NCBI RefSeq assembly: GCF_014701095.1
Contig: NZ_AP023439.1
Span: 2,344,001-2,408,000 of the forward strand
Direction: 5' to 3'
Source of the DNA: Streptomyces tuirus
Lineage (GTDB): Bacteria; Actinomycetota; Actinomycetes; Streptomycetales; Streptomycetaceae
Length of the DNA stretch: 64,000 nucleotides
Shown here: piece by piece, positions 18,058-26,097 of the stretch
How the letters are laid out: the number at the start of each line of letters is the position of its first letter
How positions within the stretch are numbered: position 1 is the stretch's first letter
Position numbers and translations under genes: made by a program
The notes under the pieces: generated by a model
What the model was told of the DNA's origin: nothing
Database searches by the model: none
The model's input: only the letters and a program-made list of their open reading frames with translations

Positions 18058-18231
18058 TCAGCTCCAGCTGTGGCCGCAGGCCGTGCACACGTAGGAAATC
18101 CCGCCGTTGTCGCCGAGCATCTGGGCCACGTGCGCGGAACCGCAGGAAGGGCAGCTGAGACGGGTGGACATCTCCCGTGTGAACGCTGCCGCGAGGAGGT
18201 GGTCGACCTCCTCGCGGATGCTCGCAGGCAT
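18058..18231 (-). CDS. Small zinc-ribbon protein
   Basis: 57 residues: a helix (SIREEVDHLLAAAFTREMS) and a four-cysteine ribbon, CPSC...CTAC, in LSCPSCGSAHVAQML and YVCTACGHSW. The ATG at 18231 has GGAGGAG 6 bases upstream, which excludes the longer 78-residue reading. Encoded first in a two-gene unit with the CxxC protein at 17821. It resembles the ribbon module of transcription or ribosome-associated factors but is too short to assign. Confidence 0.8.
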   Translation of the reverse strand: MPASIREEVDHLLAAAFTREMSTRLSCPSCGSAHVAQMLGDNGGISYVCTACGHSWS

Positions 18232-18393
18232 CGCTACTCCTCCCGTCGGGCCGCGCCCCCTTCCGGCCGTTTGATTCTGCCACGGCCGGACCAATACGGT
18301 CAGCGACGCCTCAGTACCAGTCCGGACACGGCACCCGGCGGGGCCGTAGAGGTATACGCCTCAGCGAGCCCGAGTGACTCAAGCCGGAGCACG

Positions 18394-18424
18394 AAAAATC
18401 CCGCCCCCTGTGCGGGAACGGGAT
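18394..18424 (-). terminator. Terminator of the second tRNA-Ala
   Basis: On the minus strand ATCCCG/CGGGAT (18398-18403 with 18419-18424), with an inner CCCGC/GCGGG option, runs into five T residues at 18394-18398. It lies just beyond the tRNA 3' end. Confidence 0.75.
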
Positions 18425-18431
18425 CTTGACG

Positions 18432-18504
18432 TGGAGCTAAGGAGAATTGAACTCCTGACCTCCTGCATGCCATGCAGGCGCTCTACCAACTGAGCTATAG
18501 CCCC
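18432..18504 (-). tRNA. tRNA-Ala (anticodon GGC), copy 2
   Basis: Identical 73-base gene to the one at 17651-17723, with 781 bases between starts; one base before and three after are identical too. Both are on the minus strand and the CCA end is not encoded. GGC reads GCC and GCU alanine codons, GCC being one of the most used codons in high-GC genes. Confidence 0.97.
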
Positions 18505-18578
18505 TTGTGCTCTCCCCGCTCGGCGGGGCGAACAAGAAGAACTTTAGCCTGCGACCTGCCGGAAAGTGAAATCCGGGG

Positions 18579-19247
18579 TCAGTCGTCGTCGCCGAGCACC
18601 GGTTCCGGCAGGGTGCCGGCGTTGTGCTCCAGCAGACGCCAGCCGCGGGCGCCTTCGCCGAGCACGGACCAGCAGCAGTTGGAGAGTCCGCCGAGGCTCT
18701 CCCAGTGGTGGGGCTCGAGACCCAGCAGACGGCCGATCGTGGTGCGGATCGTGCCGCCGTGGCTGACCACCACGAGTGTGCCGTCCTTGGGCAGCTTCTC
18801 GGCGTGCCGGAGCACCACGGGGGCGGCGCGGTCGGCGACCTCGGTCTCCAGTTCGCCGCCGCCGCGGCGGACGGGCTCGCCGCGCTTCCACGCGGCGTAC
18901 TCCTCGCCGTACCGGGCGATGATCTCCTCGTGCGTCAGGCCCTGCCAGACGCCCGCGTAGGTCTCACGCAGCGCCTCGTCGTGGGTGACCTCGAGACCGG
19001 TCAGCGCGGCCAGCTCGGCGGCCGTGGCCGCGGCGCGCCGGAGATCGGAGGCGACGATCGCGTCCGGCTTGAGGGAGGCGAGCAGCCGGGCGGCGCGGCG
19101 GGCCTGGGCGAGACCGGTCTCGGTCAGCTCGACGTCCGTGGTGCCCTGGAAACGGCGCTCCACGTTCCACGAGGTCTGGCCGTGCCGCCACAGGATGACG
19201 CGACGGCCACGGCCCGTCCCGGCGGACGCCTCACCGAAGGAGGTCAC
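18579..19247 (-). CDS. Histidine phosphatase (phosphoglycerate-mutase-like) family protein
   Basis: 222 residues with the RHG motif (LWRHGQTSWNVERRFQG) containing the phosphorylated histidine, the second-half catalytic ETYAGVWQG acid region and the C-terminal VVSHGGTIRT histidine. These enzymes remove phosphate from small molecules or from phosphoproteins; the substrate is not evident. The GTG overlaps the rsfS stop by 4 bases and lacks a strong ribosome site, so translation is probably coupled to rsfS. It belongs to the nadD-LCP-rsfS run. A T-C-rich tail (EPVLGDDD) ends the protein. Confidence 0.93.
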   Translation of the reverse strand: MTSFGEASAGTGRGRRVILWRHGQTSWNVERRFQGTTDVELTETGLAQARRAARLLASLKPDAIVASDLRRAAATAAELAALTGLEVTHDEALRETYAGVWQGLTHEEIIARYGEEYAAWKRGEPVRRGGGELETEVADRAAPVVLRHAEKLPKDGTLVVVSHGGTIRTTIGRLLGLEPHHWESLGGLSNCCWSVLGEGARGWRLLEHNAGTLPEPVLGDDD

Positions 19248-19690
19248 CGCCAGTCACCGTCCAGCTCCGCCGCCTCCTCGGCCGCCTGCAGCTTGGCGTG
19301 CTCCTCGGCCTTCCCGCGGGTGGCCCTGGCCTCCTCGGGCAGCTCGACCTCGGGGCAGTCCTTCCACAGGCGCTCCAGGGCGTAGAAAACGCGCTCCTCG
19401 CTGTGCTGGACGTGGACGACGATGTCGACGTAGTCGAGCAGGACCCAGCGGGCCTCGCGGTCGCCCTCGCGACGCACCGGCTTGGCGCCGAGTTCCTTCG
19501 AGAGGCGCTCCTCGATCTCGTCGACGATCGCCTTGACCTGGCGGTCGTTGGGCGCCGAGGCCAGCAGGAAGGCGTCCGTGATGGACAGCACGTCACTGAC
19601 GTCGTAGGCGACGATGTCGTGGGCCAGCTTGTCGGCGGCCGCCTGGGCGGCGGTGTTGATCAGCTCGTGAGAGCGGTCGGTCACGGTCAC
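19244..19690 (-). CDS. rsfS: Ribosomal silencing factor RsfS
   Basis: Binds L14 on the 50S subunit and blocks joining to the 30S subunit during starvation. 148 residues: the conserved core DIVAYDVSDVLSITDAFLLAS, and WVLLDYVDIVVHVQHSEERVFY, which is the RsfS/Iojap signature. A 30-residue charged tail follows. It lies downstream of the LCP gene and couples to the phosphatase. The start is GTG 19690. Confidence 0.96.
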   Translation of the reverse strand: MTVTDRSHELINTAAQAAADKLAHDIVAYDVSDVLSITDAFLLASAPNDRQVKAIVDEIEERLSKELGAKPVRREGDREARWVLLDYVDIVVHVQHSEERVFYALERLWKDCPEVELPEEARATRGKAEEHAKLQAAEEAAELDGDWR

Positions 19691-19749
19691 TGCATGGCTT
19701 TCGGTCGGCGGACACTTGACACCAAGGGTCTCACGGACCGCGGCAAGCC

Positions 19750-19778
19750 CCCCACGCGATGACGGGGATCACGTGGGG
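19750..19778 (-). terminator. Hairpin between the LCP gene and rsfS
   Basis: CCCCACG (19750-19756) pairs with CGTGGGG (19772-19778) around a 15-base loop, 17-45 bases after the LCP stop. No T-tract is present. It may attenuate rather than end transcription into rsfS. Confidence 0.4.
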
Positions 19779-19794
19779 AGCGCGCCGACGGCGG

Positions 19795-21504
19795 CTAGCC
19801 GGCGGACGGCGTGTAGTCCTGGCCGAGGACCACGGAGACGTCCGAGCTCCCCGAGGTCTTGCCCTTGGTGACGGAGCCAGCCGACAGGCCGAGGGTCTTG
19901 GCGACCTCGGCGGCGTTCGCCTTGTCGGCGGCATCGGCGTAGACGACCTGGGACGTGGCCCGGGCGGTGCCGGTGCCGCCCTCCAGGAAGGTGAAGCCGC
20001 CGTTGAGGAGCACGACGCGGGCCTTCTCGGTGTTGTCCTTGACGCCGGTGGCGTTCTGCACCGAGACGCTGACGGCGGCGTCCTTGTCGGGGCTCTTGGC
20101 GCTGCCGCCGAGGACGTTCTTGACGACCCGCGCGCTCGCCTGGGCGCTGAGGGTGCCGTCGTTCTGGACGGGCAGCAGGTCGGTGGTGACGTCGCCGCCC
20201 TTGGCGAGGTCGGAGAGCCCGGCGAGGAAGGTGCCGAGGTCCTTGTCGGTGAGGGACGGGTCGAGGATCTGGGCGAGGGTCTGGATGGTGGTCGTCGCGG
20301 CCTGCGGGTCGGAGGACATCTTGCGCAGGACGCCCTGCATGACCTGCCCGAAGCGCTCCAGCTGGGCGTTCTGGGCCTCGCCGGGAGCGCGGTGGGTGGC
20401 GTAGGCGACCGCCGTCTTGCCGCTCAGGGTCTGGTCCCGGCCCTTGTTGACCAGCGGGGCCTCGCCCTTCTTCTTGGCGGCGGGGTCGGGCACGTCGGTG
20501 TTCGTGTCGACGTCGATGGTGCCGACGAGGTCGACGAGGTTCTGCAGGTAGGGGGTGTCCAGGCGCCAGGTGCCCTCGATGTCGGTGCCGAGGACCGTGT
20601 CGAGCGCGTCGCGGGTGCCGTCGGAGCCGTCGTCCTCGACCGACTTGGCGAGCGTCGTCGTGGTGCCGTCGTCGCTGGTCAGGGCGAGGGAGTTGGGTAC
20701 CAGGACGGTGGTGCCCCGCTCGGTGGTGGTGTTGTCGACGAGGAGGGCCGTGGAGGTGCCTCCGCCCTTGGTGTCGTGCAGGTGGACGACGATCACGTCG
20801 CGCTTCTGGGCGCCCGCGGCCGTCGCCGAGCCCGTCTTGGAGTCCTCGGAGGACAGGCCGGGCAGCTTGCCCGTGTACCAGAGCCAGCCGACGCCGCCGG
20901 CCGCGACGAGCGCCAGGACGACCGTCAGGACCACGATCCTGCCGCGGGCCCGGCGCCGGGCCTCCTCGCGGCGTTCGGTGCGGTTCTCGGTGAACTTCAG
21001 CCAGTCGATGACGTCTTCGGAGTTGGCGTCCGGTTCCTCGACGAAGGCGAACTGCTCGGTGTGGTACTCCCGTTGCGGCTCGGCGGGGGCTTCCCGGTCG
21101 TGGTCGGGAGCGGCCTGCTGCGGGATGTGGGCGGTCTGTTCGGCGACCCGCGGCTGCCGGCCGGTGGTACCGGCGGTGCTCTGGCCGTACGGGTCGTGCG
21201 GGGCGCCCTGCACGGCTTCGCCCTGGTGCGTGGCGGTGCCGTACGGGTCGTAGGAGCCGTAGTCGGGGGCGGACTGCCCTCCGGTGCCGTAGTCGTAGGC
21301 GGGCGGGGACTGCTGCCCCTGCTGGGCGTAAGAGCCGTAGCCGTAGCCCTGCTGGTGCTGCTGGGTGTACGGGTCGTAGGTCTGCTGCTGGGTCTGCCGC
21401 GTCGGGACCTGCCGGTAGACAGGCCGGCCGTACTCGTCGTAGCCGACCAGCTCGTACTGGTCGGCGCCGTATCCCGCGGCCTCCGCGTCGTATCGGTCGT
21501 TCAC
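19795..21504 (-). CDS. LytR-CpsA-Psr (LCP) family wall-polymer transferase-like protein
   Basis: 569 residues: a Gln/Tyr/Gly-rich cytoplasmic region of about 185 residues (repeated DPYTQQ, YGSYDPYG), a basic stretch, one membrane helix near 190-212, the LCP domain, then a LytR_C domain (VSVQNATGVKDNTEKARVVLLNGGF). LCP enzymes attach phosphodiester polymers to peptidoglycan. Position beside nadD matches, from memory, S. coelicolor SCO2578, studied as polydiglycosylphosphate transferase PdtA. I could not see the usual PRD arginine of the catalytic loop; here it reads VLVPNSLALTSDDG. GTG 21504 has GAGAGGGG upstream. Confidence 0.87.
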   Translation of the reverse strand: MNDRYDAEAAGYGADQYELVGYDEYGRPVYRQVPTRQTQQQTYDPYTQQHQQGYGYGSYAQQGQQSPPAYDYGTGGQSAPDYGSYDPYGTATHQGEAVQGAPHDPYGQSTAGTTGRQPRVAEQTAHIPQQAAPDHDREAPAEPQREYHTEQFAFVEEPDANSEDVIDWLKFTENRTERREEARRRARGRIVVLTVVLALVAAGGVGWLWYTGKLPGLSSEDSKTGSATAAGAQKRDVIVVHLHDTKGGGTSTALLVDNTTTERGTTVLVPNSLALTSDDGTTTTLAKSVEDDGSDGTRDALDTVLGTDIEGTWRLDTPYLQNLVDLVGTIDVDTNTDVPDPAAKKKGEAPLVNKGRDQTLSGKTAVAYATHRAPGEAQNAQLERFGQVMQGVLRKMSSDPQAATTTIQTLAQILDPSLTDKDLGTFLAGLSDLAKGGDVTTDLLPVQNDGTLSAQASARVVKNVLGGSAKSPDKDAAVSVSVQNATGVKDNTEKARVVLLNGGFTFLEGGTGTARATSQVVYADAADKANAAEVAKTLGLSAGSVTKGKTSGSSDVSVVLGQDYTPSAG

Positions 21505-21520
21505 CGGTGCCCCTCTCGGC

Positions 21521-22264
21521 TCACTCGCCGCGGTACAGCTCGCGCTTGTCGATATAGCGCACGACGCCGTCCGGCACCAGGTACCAGATGGGATCGCCCT
21601 TGGCGACTCTCGCACGGCAGTCCGTGGAGGAGATGGCCAGAGCCGGAACCTCCACGAGAGACACACCGCCCTCCGGGAGTCCGGAGTCGTCCAGGTGGTG
21701 GCCCGGCCGGGTGGCCCCGATGAAGTGCGCCAGGGAGAACAGCTCCTCGTTGTCCCGCCAGGTCAGGATCTGGGCGAGCGCGTCGGCGCCGGTGATGAAG
21801 AACAGGTCCGTGTCGGGGTTGAGCGCGCGCAGGTCGCGCAGCGTGTCGACGGTGTAGGTGGGGCCGCCGCGGTCGATGTCGATGCGGCTCACGGAGAACT
21901 GCGGGTTCTCGGCGGTCGCGATGACCGTCATCAGATAGCGGTCCTCGGCCGGGGAGACGCTGCGGTGGGTCTTCTGCCAGGGCTGGCCGGTCGGCACGAA
22001 GACCACCTCGTCGAGGTGGAAGGCCGCGGCGACCTCGCTGGCCGCCACCAGGTGCCCGTGGTGGATCGGGTCGAAGGTGCCGCCCATGACACCGAGGCGG
22101 CGCTTGCCCGGTCGCGACGGGCTCGTTCCGGGGCCGCCGGTCCGGGCGGCCACCGCGGAGGCACGGCGGGGCTCCGAGTGTCGCTCGGTTCCGCTCGCCG
22201 TGTCCCGTGCCGGGTCGTGCGGCGTCTCGTTCGCCGGACCGGTAGGCATGTCCTGCTCTCCCAT
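21521..22264 (-). CDS. nadD: Nicotinate-nucleotide adenylyltransferase
   Basis: Adenylates nicotinate mononucleotide, the penultimate step of NAD synthesis. The nucleotidyltransferase fold is intact: [19 protein letters not shown] (the H-x-G-H motif), [11 protein letters not shown] and [10 protein letters not shown] (ISSTxxR motif). The first 50 residues are a variable Ser/Arg/Thr-rich extension. ATG 22264 gives 247 residues; ATG 22249 has GGGAG 9 bases upstream and may be the true start. It precedes the LCP gene by 16 bases. Confidence 0.96.
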   Translation of the reverse strand: MGEQDMPTGPANETPHDPARDTASGTERHSEPRRASAVAARTGGPGTSPSRPGKRRLGVMGGTFDPIHHGHLVAASEVAAAFHLDEVVFVPTGQPWQKTHRSVSPAEDRYLMTVIATAENPQFSVSRIDIDRGGPTYTVDTLRDLRALNPDTDLFFITGADALAQILTWRDNEELFSLAHFIGATRPGHHLDDSGLPEGGVSLVEVPALAISSTDCRARVAKGDPIWYLVPDGVVRYIDKRELYRGE

Positions 22265-22349
22265 GCGTGCAGACCCTACCGGCCCTCTCTGAGGGCTCCG
22301 GCCGCCCCCGTGGTCCCCCGGGCGTCCTCGGCGGGATGCCCCGCAGGTC

Positions 22350-22514
22350 TCAGCGGTCGCGGTTGAAACGGGTGGTGATCCACAGCAGGAGCAGCAAGAT
22401 GAAGAGAGCGCCGCCGCCGGTGAGGTACGGGCTGAGGCTCTCGTGGTTTCCGCCGTGCTCTTCGCCCTCGGCGGCGAGGGTGACCAACTGGGCAGCGGTG
22501 CTGTGGAAGCTCAT
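22350..22514 (-). CDS. Very small single-pass membrane protein
   Basis: 54 residues: [20 protein letters not shown], then [12 protein letters not shown] and one helix ([17 protein letters not shown]) with a basic end. The coding frame has typical high GC at third positions. It is one of two tiny membrane proteins encoded one after another between nadD and the M48 protease. Not a known family; it may be an assembly or regulatory subunit of a membrane complex. Confidence 0.7.
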   Translation of the reverse strand: MSFHSTAAQLVTLAAEGEEHGGNHESLSPYLTGGGALFILLLLLWITTRFNRDR

Positions 22515-22678
22515 CTTCGGCAGGACCTATCGCGTGAGGGCGGGTTAAAGACGTCGGCTCATCGTAAGCGGGCGCCCGTTCCGCGATCACCCCGACTCCG
22601 CTTGTTCGTGCCGCGGGCGGTCACGCGTGCCGCCGCCCGGGCCGGTCCCGGGGCCCGGCGGGGAACCTTCGGGTGGCC

Positions 22679-22837
22679 TCAGTCGTCCTTCCGTCTGTAG
22701 CCACGCAGCAGGAACCACGCGGTCAGCGCACAGCCCAGGACCATCACGATCAGCACGATCCGCAGCATCCCCGGCCCTTGTCCCTCGGCGGCGTTCGCGG
22801 CCCCGGCGAGCCAGGCGGATGCGGGGTGGTGCTCCAT
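22679..22837 (-). CDS. Very small single-pass membrane protein
   Basis: 52 residues: MEHHPASAWLAGAANAAEGQ, then a helix (LRIVLIVMVLGCALTAWFLL) and a basic end GYRRKDD. GAAGGAG lies 9 bases before the ATG. It shares layout but not sequence with the protein at 22350: a short acidic outside, one helix and a positive inside. It is divergent from the M48 protease with 123 bases between starts. Confidence 0.72.
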   Translation of the reverse strand: MEHHPASAWLAGAANAAEGQGPGMLRIVLIVMVLGCALTAWFLLRGYRRKDD

Positions 22838-22960
22838 GGCGGTGGTCTCCTTCGCTGTACTGCCCGACCACCGTAACTCCGCCTAGGCTGGGCTCTGCCT
22901 CGGGGAAGCAAAAGGCCGCACAAAGAGCCGCAAAAGTCACACCAGACGCTGGGGGAAGAC

Positions 22961-24082
22961 ATGTCCGACGGCCACGAGCACAACGGGCACGAGCACGTGC
23001 CGAGCAGGCAGCGCAGGCGCTTCCCCGGGATCTCCTCGCGCACCTACGAGCACCCGGCCGACCGCTCCGCCCTGGTGGCGCTGCGCAAGCTGAGCGGGTT
23101 CGACACGGTGTTCAAGGCGCTCAGCGGCCTGCTGCCCGAGCGCAGTCTGCGGCTGCTGTTCCTGTCCGACTCGGTGCGGGTCTCGGACCAGCAGTTCGCC
23201 CATCTGAACGTGATGCTGCGGGACGCCTGCTACATCCTGGACCTGGAGAAGGTCCCGCCGATGTACGTGAACCAGGACCCGCAGCCCAACGCGATGTGCA
23301 TCGGTCTGGACGAGCCGATCATCGTCGTCACGACCGGCCTCGTGGAGCTCCTCGACGGGGAGGAGATGCGGGCGGTCGTCGGGCACGAGGTGGGGCACGC
23401 GCTGTCCGGTCACTCGGTCTACCGGACGATCCTGCTGTTCCTGACCAGTCTCGCCGTCCGGGTCGCCTGGATCCCCCTGGGCAACCTCGCGATCATGGCG
23501 ATCGTGACCGGTCTGCGGGAGTGGTTCCGCAAGTCGGAGCTCTCCGCGGACCGGGCCGGGCTGCTGGCCGGGCAGGATCTGCAGGCCTCCATGCGGGGTC
23601 TGATGAAGATCGCGGGCGGCAACCACCTGCACGAGATGAACGTGGACGCGTTCCTCGCCCAGGCCGAGGAGTACGAGGCGGGCGGTGACCTGCGCGACTC
23701 GGTGCTGAAGATCCTCAACGTGCTGCCCCGCTCCCACCCCTTCACCACCGTGCGGGCGGCCGAGCTGAAGAAGTGGGCCGAGTCGCGGGACTACCAGCGG
23801 ATCATGGACGGCCACTACCCGCGGCGCGACGAGGACAAGGACACCTCGTTCCGGGACTCCTGGCGCGAGTCCGCGAACCACTACAGCACCCATGTGAAGA
23901 GCTCCAAGGACCCGCTGATGAAGCTGGTCACCGACCTCGCGGGCGGCGCCGGCGACCTCGGCGACCGGGTCCGCCGCGGCTTCGGCGGCTTCACGAGCGC
24001 GTCCCCGAAGCCGCCCCAGGGGCCGCAGACGGGCCCGTCGGACTCCTCCGGGGAGGACCGGCCGCCGCGCGACGGCAGCTAG
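22961..24082 (+). CDS. M48-family zinc metalloprotease
   Basis: 373 residues. The zinc motif HEVGH (His142-His146) sits in RAVVGHEVGHALSGHSVY, with the third ligand in the SELSADRAGLL helix. It resembles HtpX/Ste24 M48 peptidases, but with only one or two hydrophobic segments (RTILLFLTSLAV and GNLAIMAIVTGL), and the C-terminus is a soluble Pro-rich tail. M48 enzymes degrade membrane or misfolded proteins. The His-rich N-terminus (DGHEHNGHEH) could bind metal. The ATG follows GGGGGAAG. Confidence 0.9.
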   Translation: MSDGHEHNGHEHVPSRQRRRFPGISSRTYEHPADRSALVALRKLSGFDTVFKALSGLLPERSLRLLFLSDSVRVSDQQFAHLNVMLRDACYILDLEKVPPMYVNQDPQPNAMCIGLDEPIIVVTTGLVELLDGEEMRAVVGHEVGHALSGHSVYRTILLFLTSLAVRVAWIPLGNLAIMAIVTGLREWFRKSELSADRAGLLAGQDLQASMRGLMKIAGGNHLHEMNVDAFLAQAEEYEAGGDLRDSVLKILNVLPRSHPFTTVRAAELKKWAESRDYQRIMDGHYPRRDEDKDTSFRDSWRESANHYSTHVKSSKDPLMKLVTDLAGGAGDLGDRVRRGFGGFTSASPKPPQGPQTGPSDSSGEDRPPRDGS

Positions 24083-24090
24083 CCCCCTCC

Positions 24091-24157
24091 GGCCCTGCGG
24101 CCTGTTTCCGGCCCAGCGGCCTCTGCCTGCCCAGCGGCCTCTCCCGGCCCTCCGGCC
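24091..24157. repeat. About four imperfect 18-19-bp repeats
   Basis: Units such as GGCCCAGCGGCCTCTGCCT follow one another between the convergent M48 gene and the gene at 24160. The copies differ by several bases. Confidence 0.65.
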
Positions 24158-24159
24158 CC

Positions 24160-25236
24160 TCAGACCTTCGGCTGCGCGCTCGTCGCCAGCGTGCCGCACA
24201 GGGCCGTCGCGCTGCCCGTGGCGTAGGGGTCGGTGCCCGCGGGGCCGCCCTCCTTGGCCGTCTGGCCGGCCAGGAGGGGCCTCAGATGGTTCGTGGAGTC
24301 CTCGGCGCAGGAGAGCGGGCCGGCCTGGACGTAGGAGACGACGAGCTGCGCCTGGTGCAGCCGCAGGTCGTCGCGGTCGAAGCGGAAGTGCAACTCGCGC
24401 CGGAGGGTGAACAGGGACACCTCGTCCTCGCCGCCGGAGCCGGACCCGGTCGCCCGCAGCGCGTACACGAACGTGTGGTCGGCGGTGACCTCGAGCGTGG
24501 ACGCGTCGGCCTCGGCGGCCTGCAGCGTGCCCTGGACCCGGACCTTGCGGTCGGCGAGCTCGGCGCGCGAGGGGTCGAAGCGGACCAGCCAGCCGGTGGG
24601 CGCGTGGCGGCCGTCGGCGGTGGGGCGGGTGAAGCTCTGGTCGAACTGGTCCAGTTGCTCGGGGTCGAGAAGCACACGGACGGCCCTGACCTCTCCGCCC
24701 GTGAGCACCTCCGGGTCGAGGGCCGACCGCACGATGTAGTCCTTGGCGGTGCTCAGGGCGCTCACGACCTGGCTGTCCGAGAAGTGCGCGGTGCGCCGCG
24801 AGGCGGGCAGGGGCACGCCCTCCGCGCCGGTCCGGAACTGTGCGGCGGGGCTGTGCTCGTAGAGGTTCGCCAGGTCGGCCGTGCCGGGCACCTTGCCCTC
24901 GGGGGCGAGCGGGATGACGGTCATCCGCAGGGGCTCGATGGGCTCCCGGGCGGCGGGGGTCTGGTAGGGGTGCCGTACGCCCATGTAGATCGCCGTGCCG
25001 AAGGCGACGGCGATCAGCAGGACCAGGACCAGGGCCTGCCGGGACAGGCCCCGGCGCAGGGGCGGCCGGCGTCGTACGGCGGGCGCGTGGTCGGCGATGC
25101 GCTCCTGCGCGGAGAACTCCTGGAGGCGGGCAGCCCGGACGAACGACTCGTCGAAGACGACGGATCGGTACTCGTCCTCTCCACCTCCGGGGGCGCCCTC
25201 GGGACTCCCCTCAGGTGGGTCTCCAGGCCCGCCCAT
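24160..25236 (-). CDS. Membrane-anchored protein with SVVFDESFVRAA motif
   Basis: 358 residues. The N-terminus holds EYRSVVFDESFVRAARLQ, a basic stretch, then one membrane helix (ALVLVLLIAVAFGTAIYMG near 70-88). The remaining 270 residues are extracellular, ending with a likely disulfide (C in LSCAEDS and ALCGTLA). No family is recognised. A TACCCT -10 sits 6 bases before the ATG with no ribosome site, so the mRNA is probably leaderless. The neighbouring gene at 25326 shares the motif and topology. Confidence 0.8.
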   Translation of the reverse strand: MGGPGDPPEGSPEGAPGGGEDEYRSVVFDESFVRAARLQEFSAQERIADHAPAVRRRPPLRRGLSRQALVLVLLIAVAFGTAIYMGVRHPYQTPAAREPIEPLRMTVIPLAPEGKVPGTADLANLYEHSPAAQFRTGAEGVPLPASRRTAHFSDSQVVSALSTAKDYIVRSALDPEVLTGGEVRAVRVLLDPEQLDQFDQSFTRPTADGRHAPTGWLVRFDPSRAELADRKVRVQGTLQAAEADASTLEVTADHTFVYALRATGSGSGGEDEVSLFTLRRELHFRFDRDDLRLHQAQLVVSYVQAGPLSCAEDSTNHLRPLLAGQTAKEGGPAGTDPYATGSATALCGTLATSAQPKV

Positions 25237-25325
25237 ATCTTCAGGGTAGGTCGCCGGAAGCCCGGGTAAACGCCGGGCTGCTCCACAAGTTCTGACAGGT
25301 TCTCACCAGGATGGGCGGGTTCCGG

Positions 25326-25901
25326 TCAGGGGCTGCGGGGGATCACCGAGACGGCCGGCTGGGAGTAGTCGGCGGAAGCGGAAGGGGCGGCCGCACTGCC
25401 CTGTTCCAGGCCGGTGGAGGCGGGCGGTGGCGCGGGCTCGTCCCGGTTGGAGGACGCGCCCCGGTAGACCGCCGTGAAGGCCAGGGCGACCATGCCGATG
25501 CCCATCACGAGGGCGAGCAGCCAGGCGACGGGGCGGTGCCAGCGGACCTGTTTGGAGTACGGCCCGGTGCTGCCGTAGGGCCCCTCGACGACATCATGGT
25601 CGTCGAACTCGTCGAGGTCGGGATCATGGCCGAGATCTCCGCGCCCGCCCGGACCGTACCGGTCGTCGAAGTGCTCGCCTCTGGTGTGGCCGCGGCGCGA
25701 CTCGGCCTCGGAGGCCTCGGCTCTCGCCTGTGCGGCGGCCAGGAGGCGCTCCACCGCTGTCGGCTCGTGCACCACGGCCGCGCGTACGAAGGCCTCGTCG
25801 AAGACCACGGAGGCGAACTCTTCGTCCGACACCCCGCGGTCGTGGTCGTCGTCGGGCTCGCGGCCGTCCGGAAACGGCGTGCCCCCCACGTCCTCCGGCA
25901 C
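25326..25901 (-). CDS. Membrane-anchored protein, paralogue of the gene at 24160
   Basis: 191 residues from GTG 25901: an acidic N-terminus with EEFASVVFDEAFVRAAVV, a charged region, one helix (AWLLALVMGIGMVALAFTAVY near 125-145) and a short Ser/Pro outside tail. TACTCT lies 6 bases before the GTG, supporting a leaderless start there. A 243-residue reading from 26057 runs through non-coding-looking sequence. Occurs in the region where S. coelicolor has SCO2583-SCO2584, as I recall. Function unknown. Confidence 0.75.
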   Translation of the reverse strand: MPEDVGGTPFPDGREPDDDHDRGVSDEEFASVVFDEAFVRAAVVHEPTAVERLLAAAQARAEASEAESRRGHTRGEHFDDRYGPGGRGDLGHDPDLDEFDDHDVVEGPYGSTGPYSKQVRWHRPVAWLLALVMGIGMVALAFTAVYRGASSNRDEPAPPPASTGLEQGSAAAPSASADYSQPAVSVIPRSP

Positions 25902-26097
25902 GCATCCAGAGTAGACCTGGGGGGTCAATTTGGGCAGACGGTACGGAAATTCATCCGCCGGTTGAGACGGCTCGCGCGGGGCCCCGGAGGGCGCACGCCC
26001 GCCCGGGCACTCCGGTCGCGCGCGTCTGCGCCATCCGGGTGACACCCGCACGGTCATACGGCCGCTCGCATACCCCCGCAGTCCGGGGAGGCGCGGG

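Noticed and set aside
17646..18507. Integrative element bounded by tRNA att sites
   Set aside because: The interval has only two tiny genes and no integrase, and base composition is unchanged. Plain duplication is simpler.
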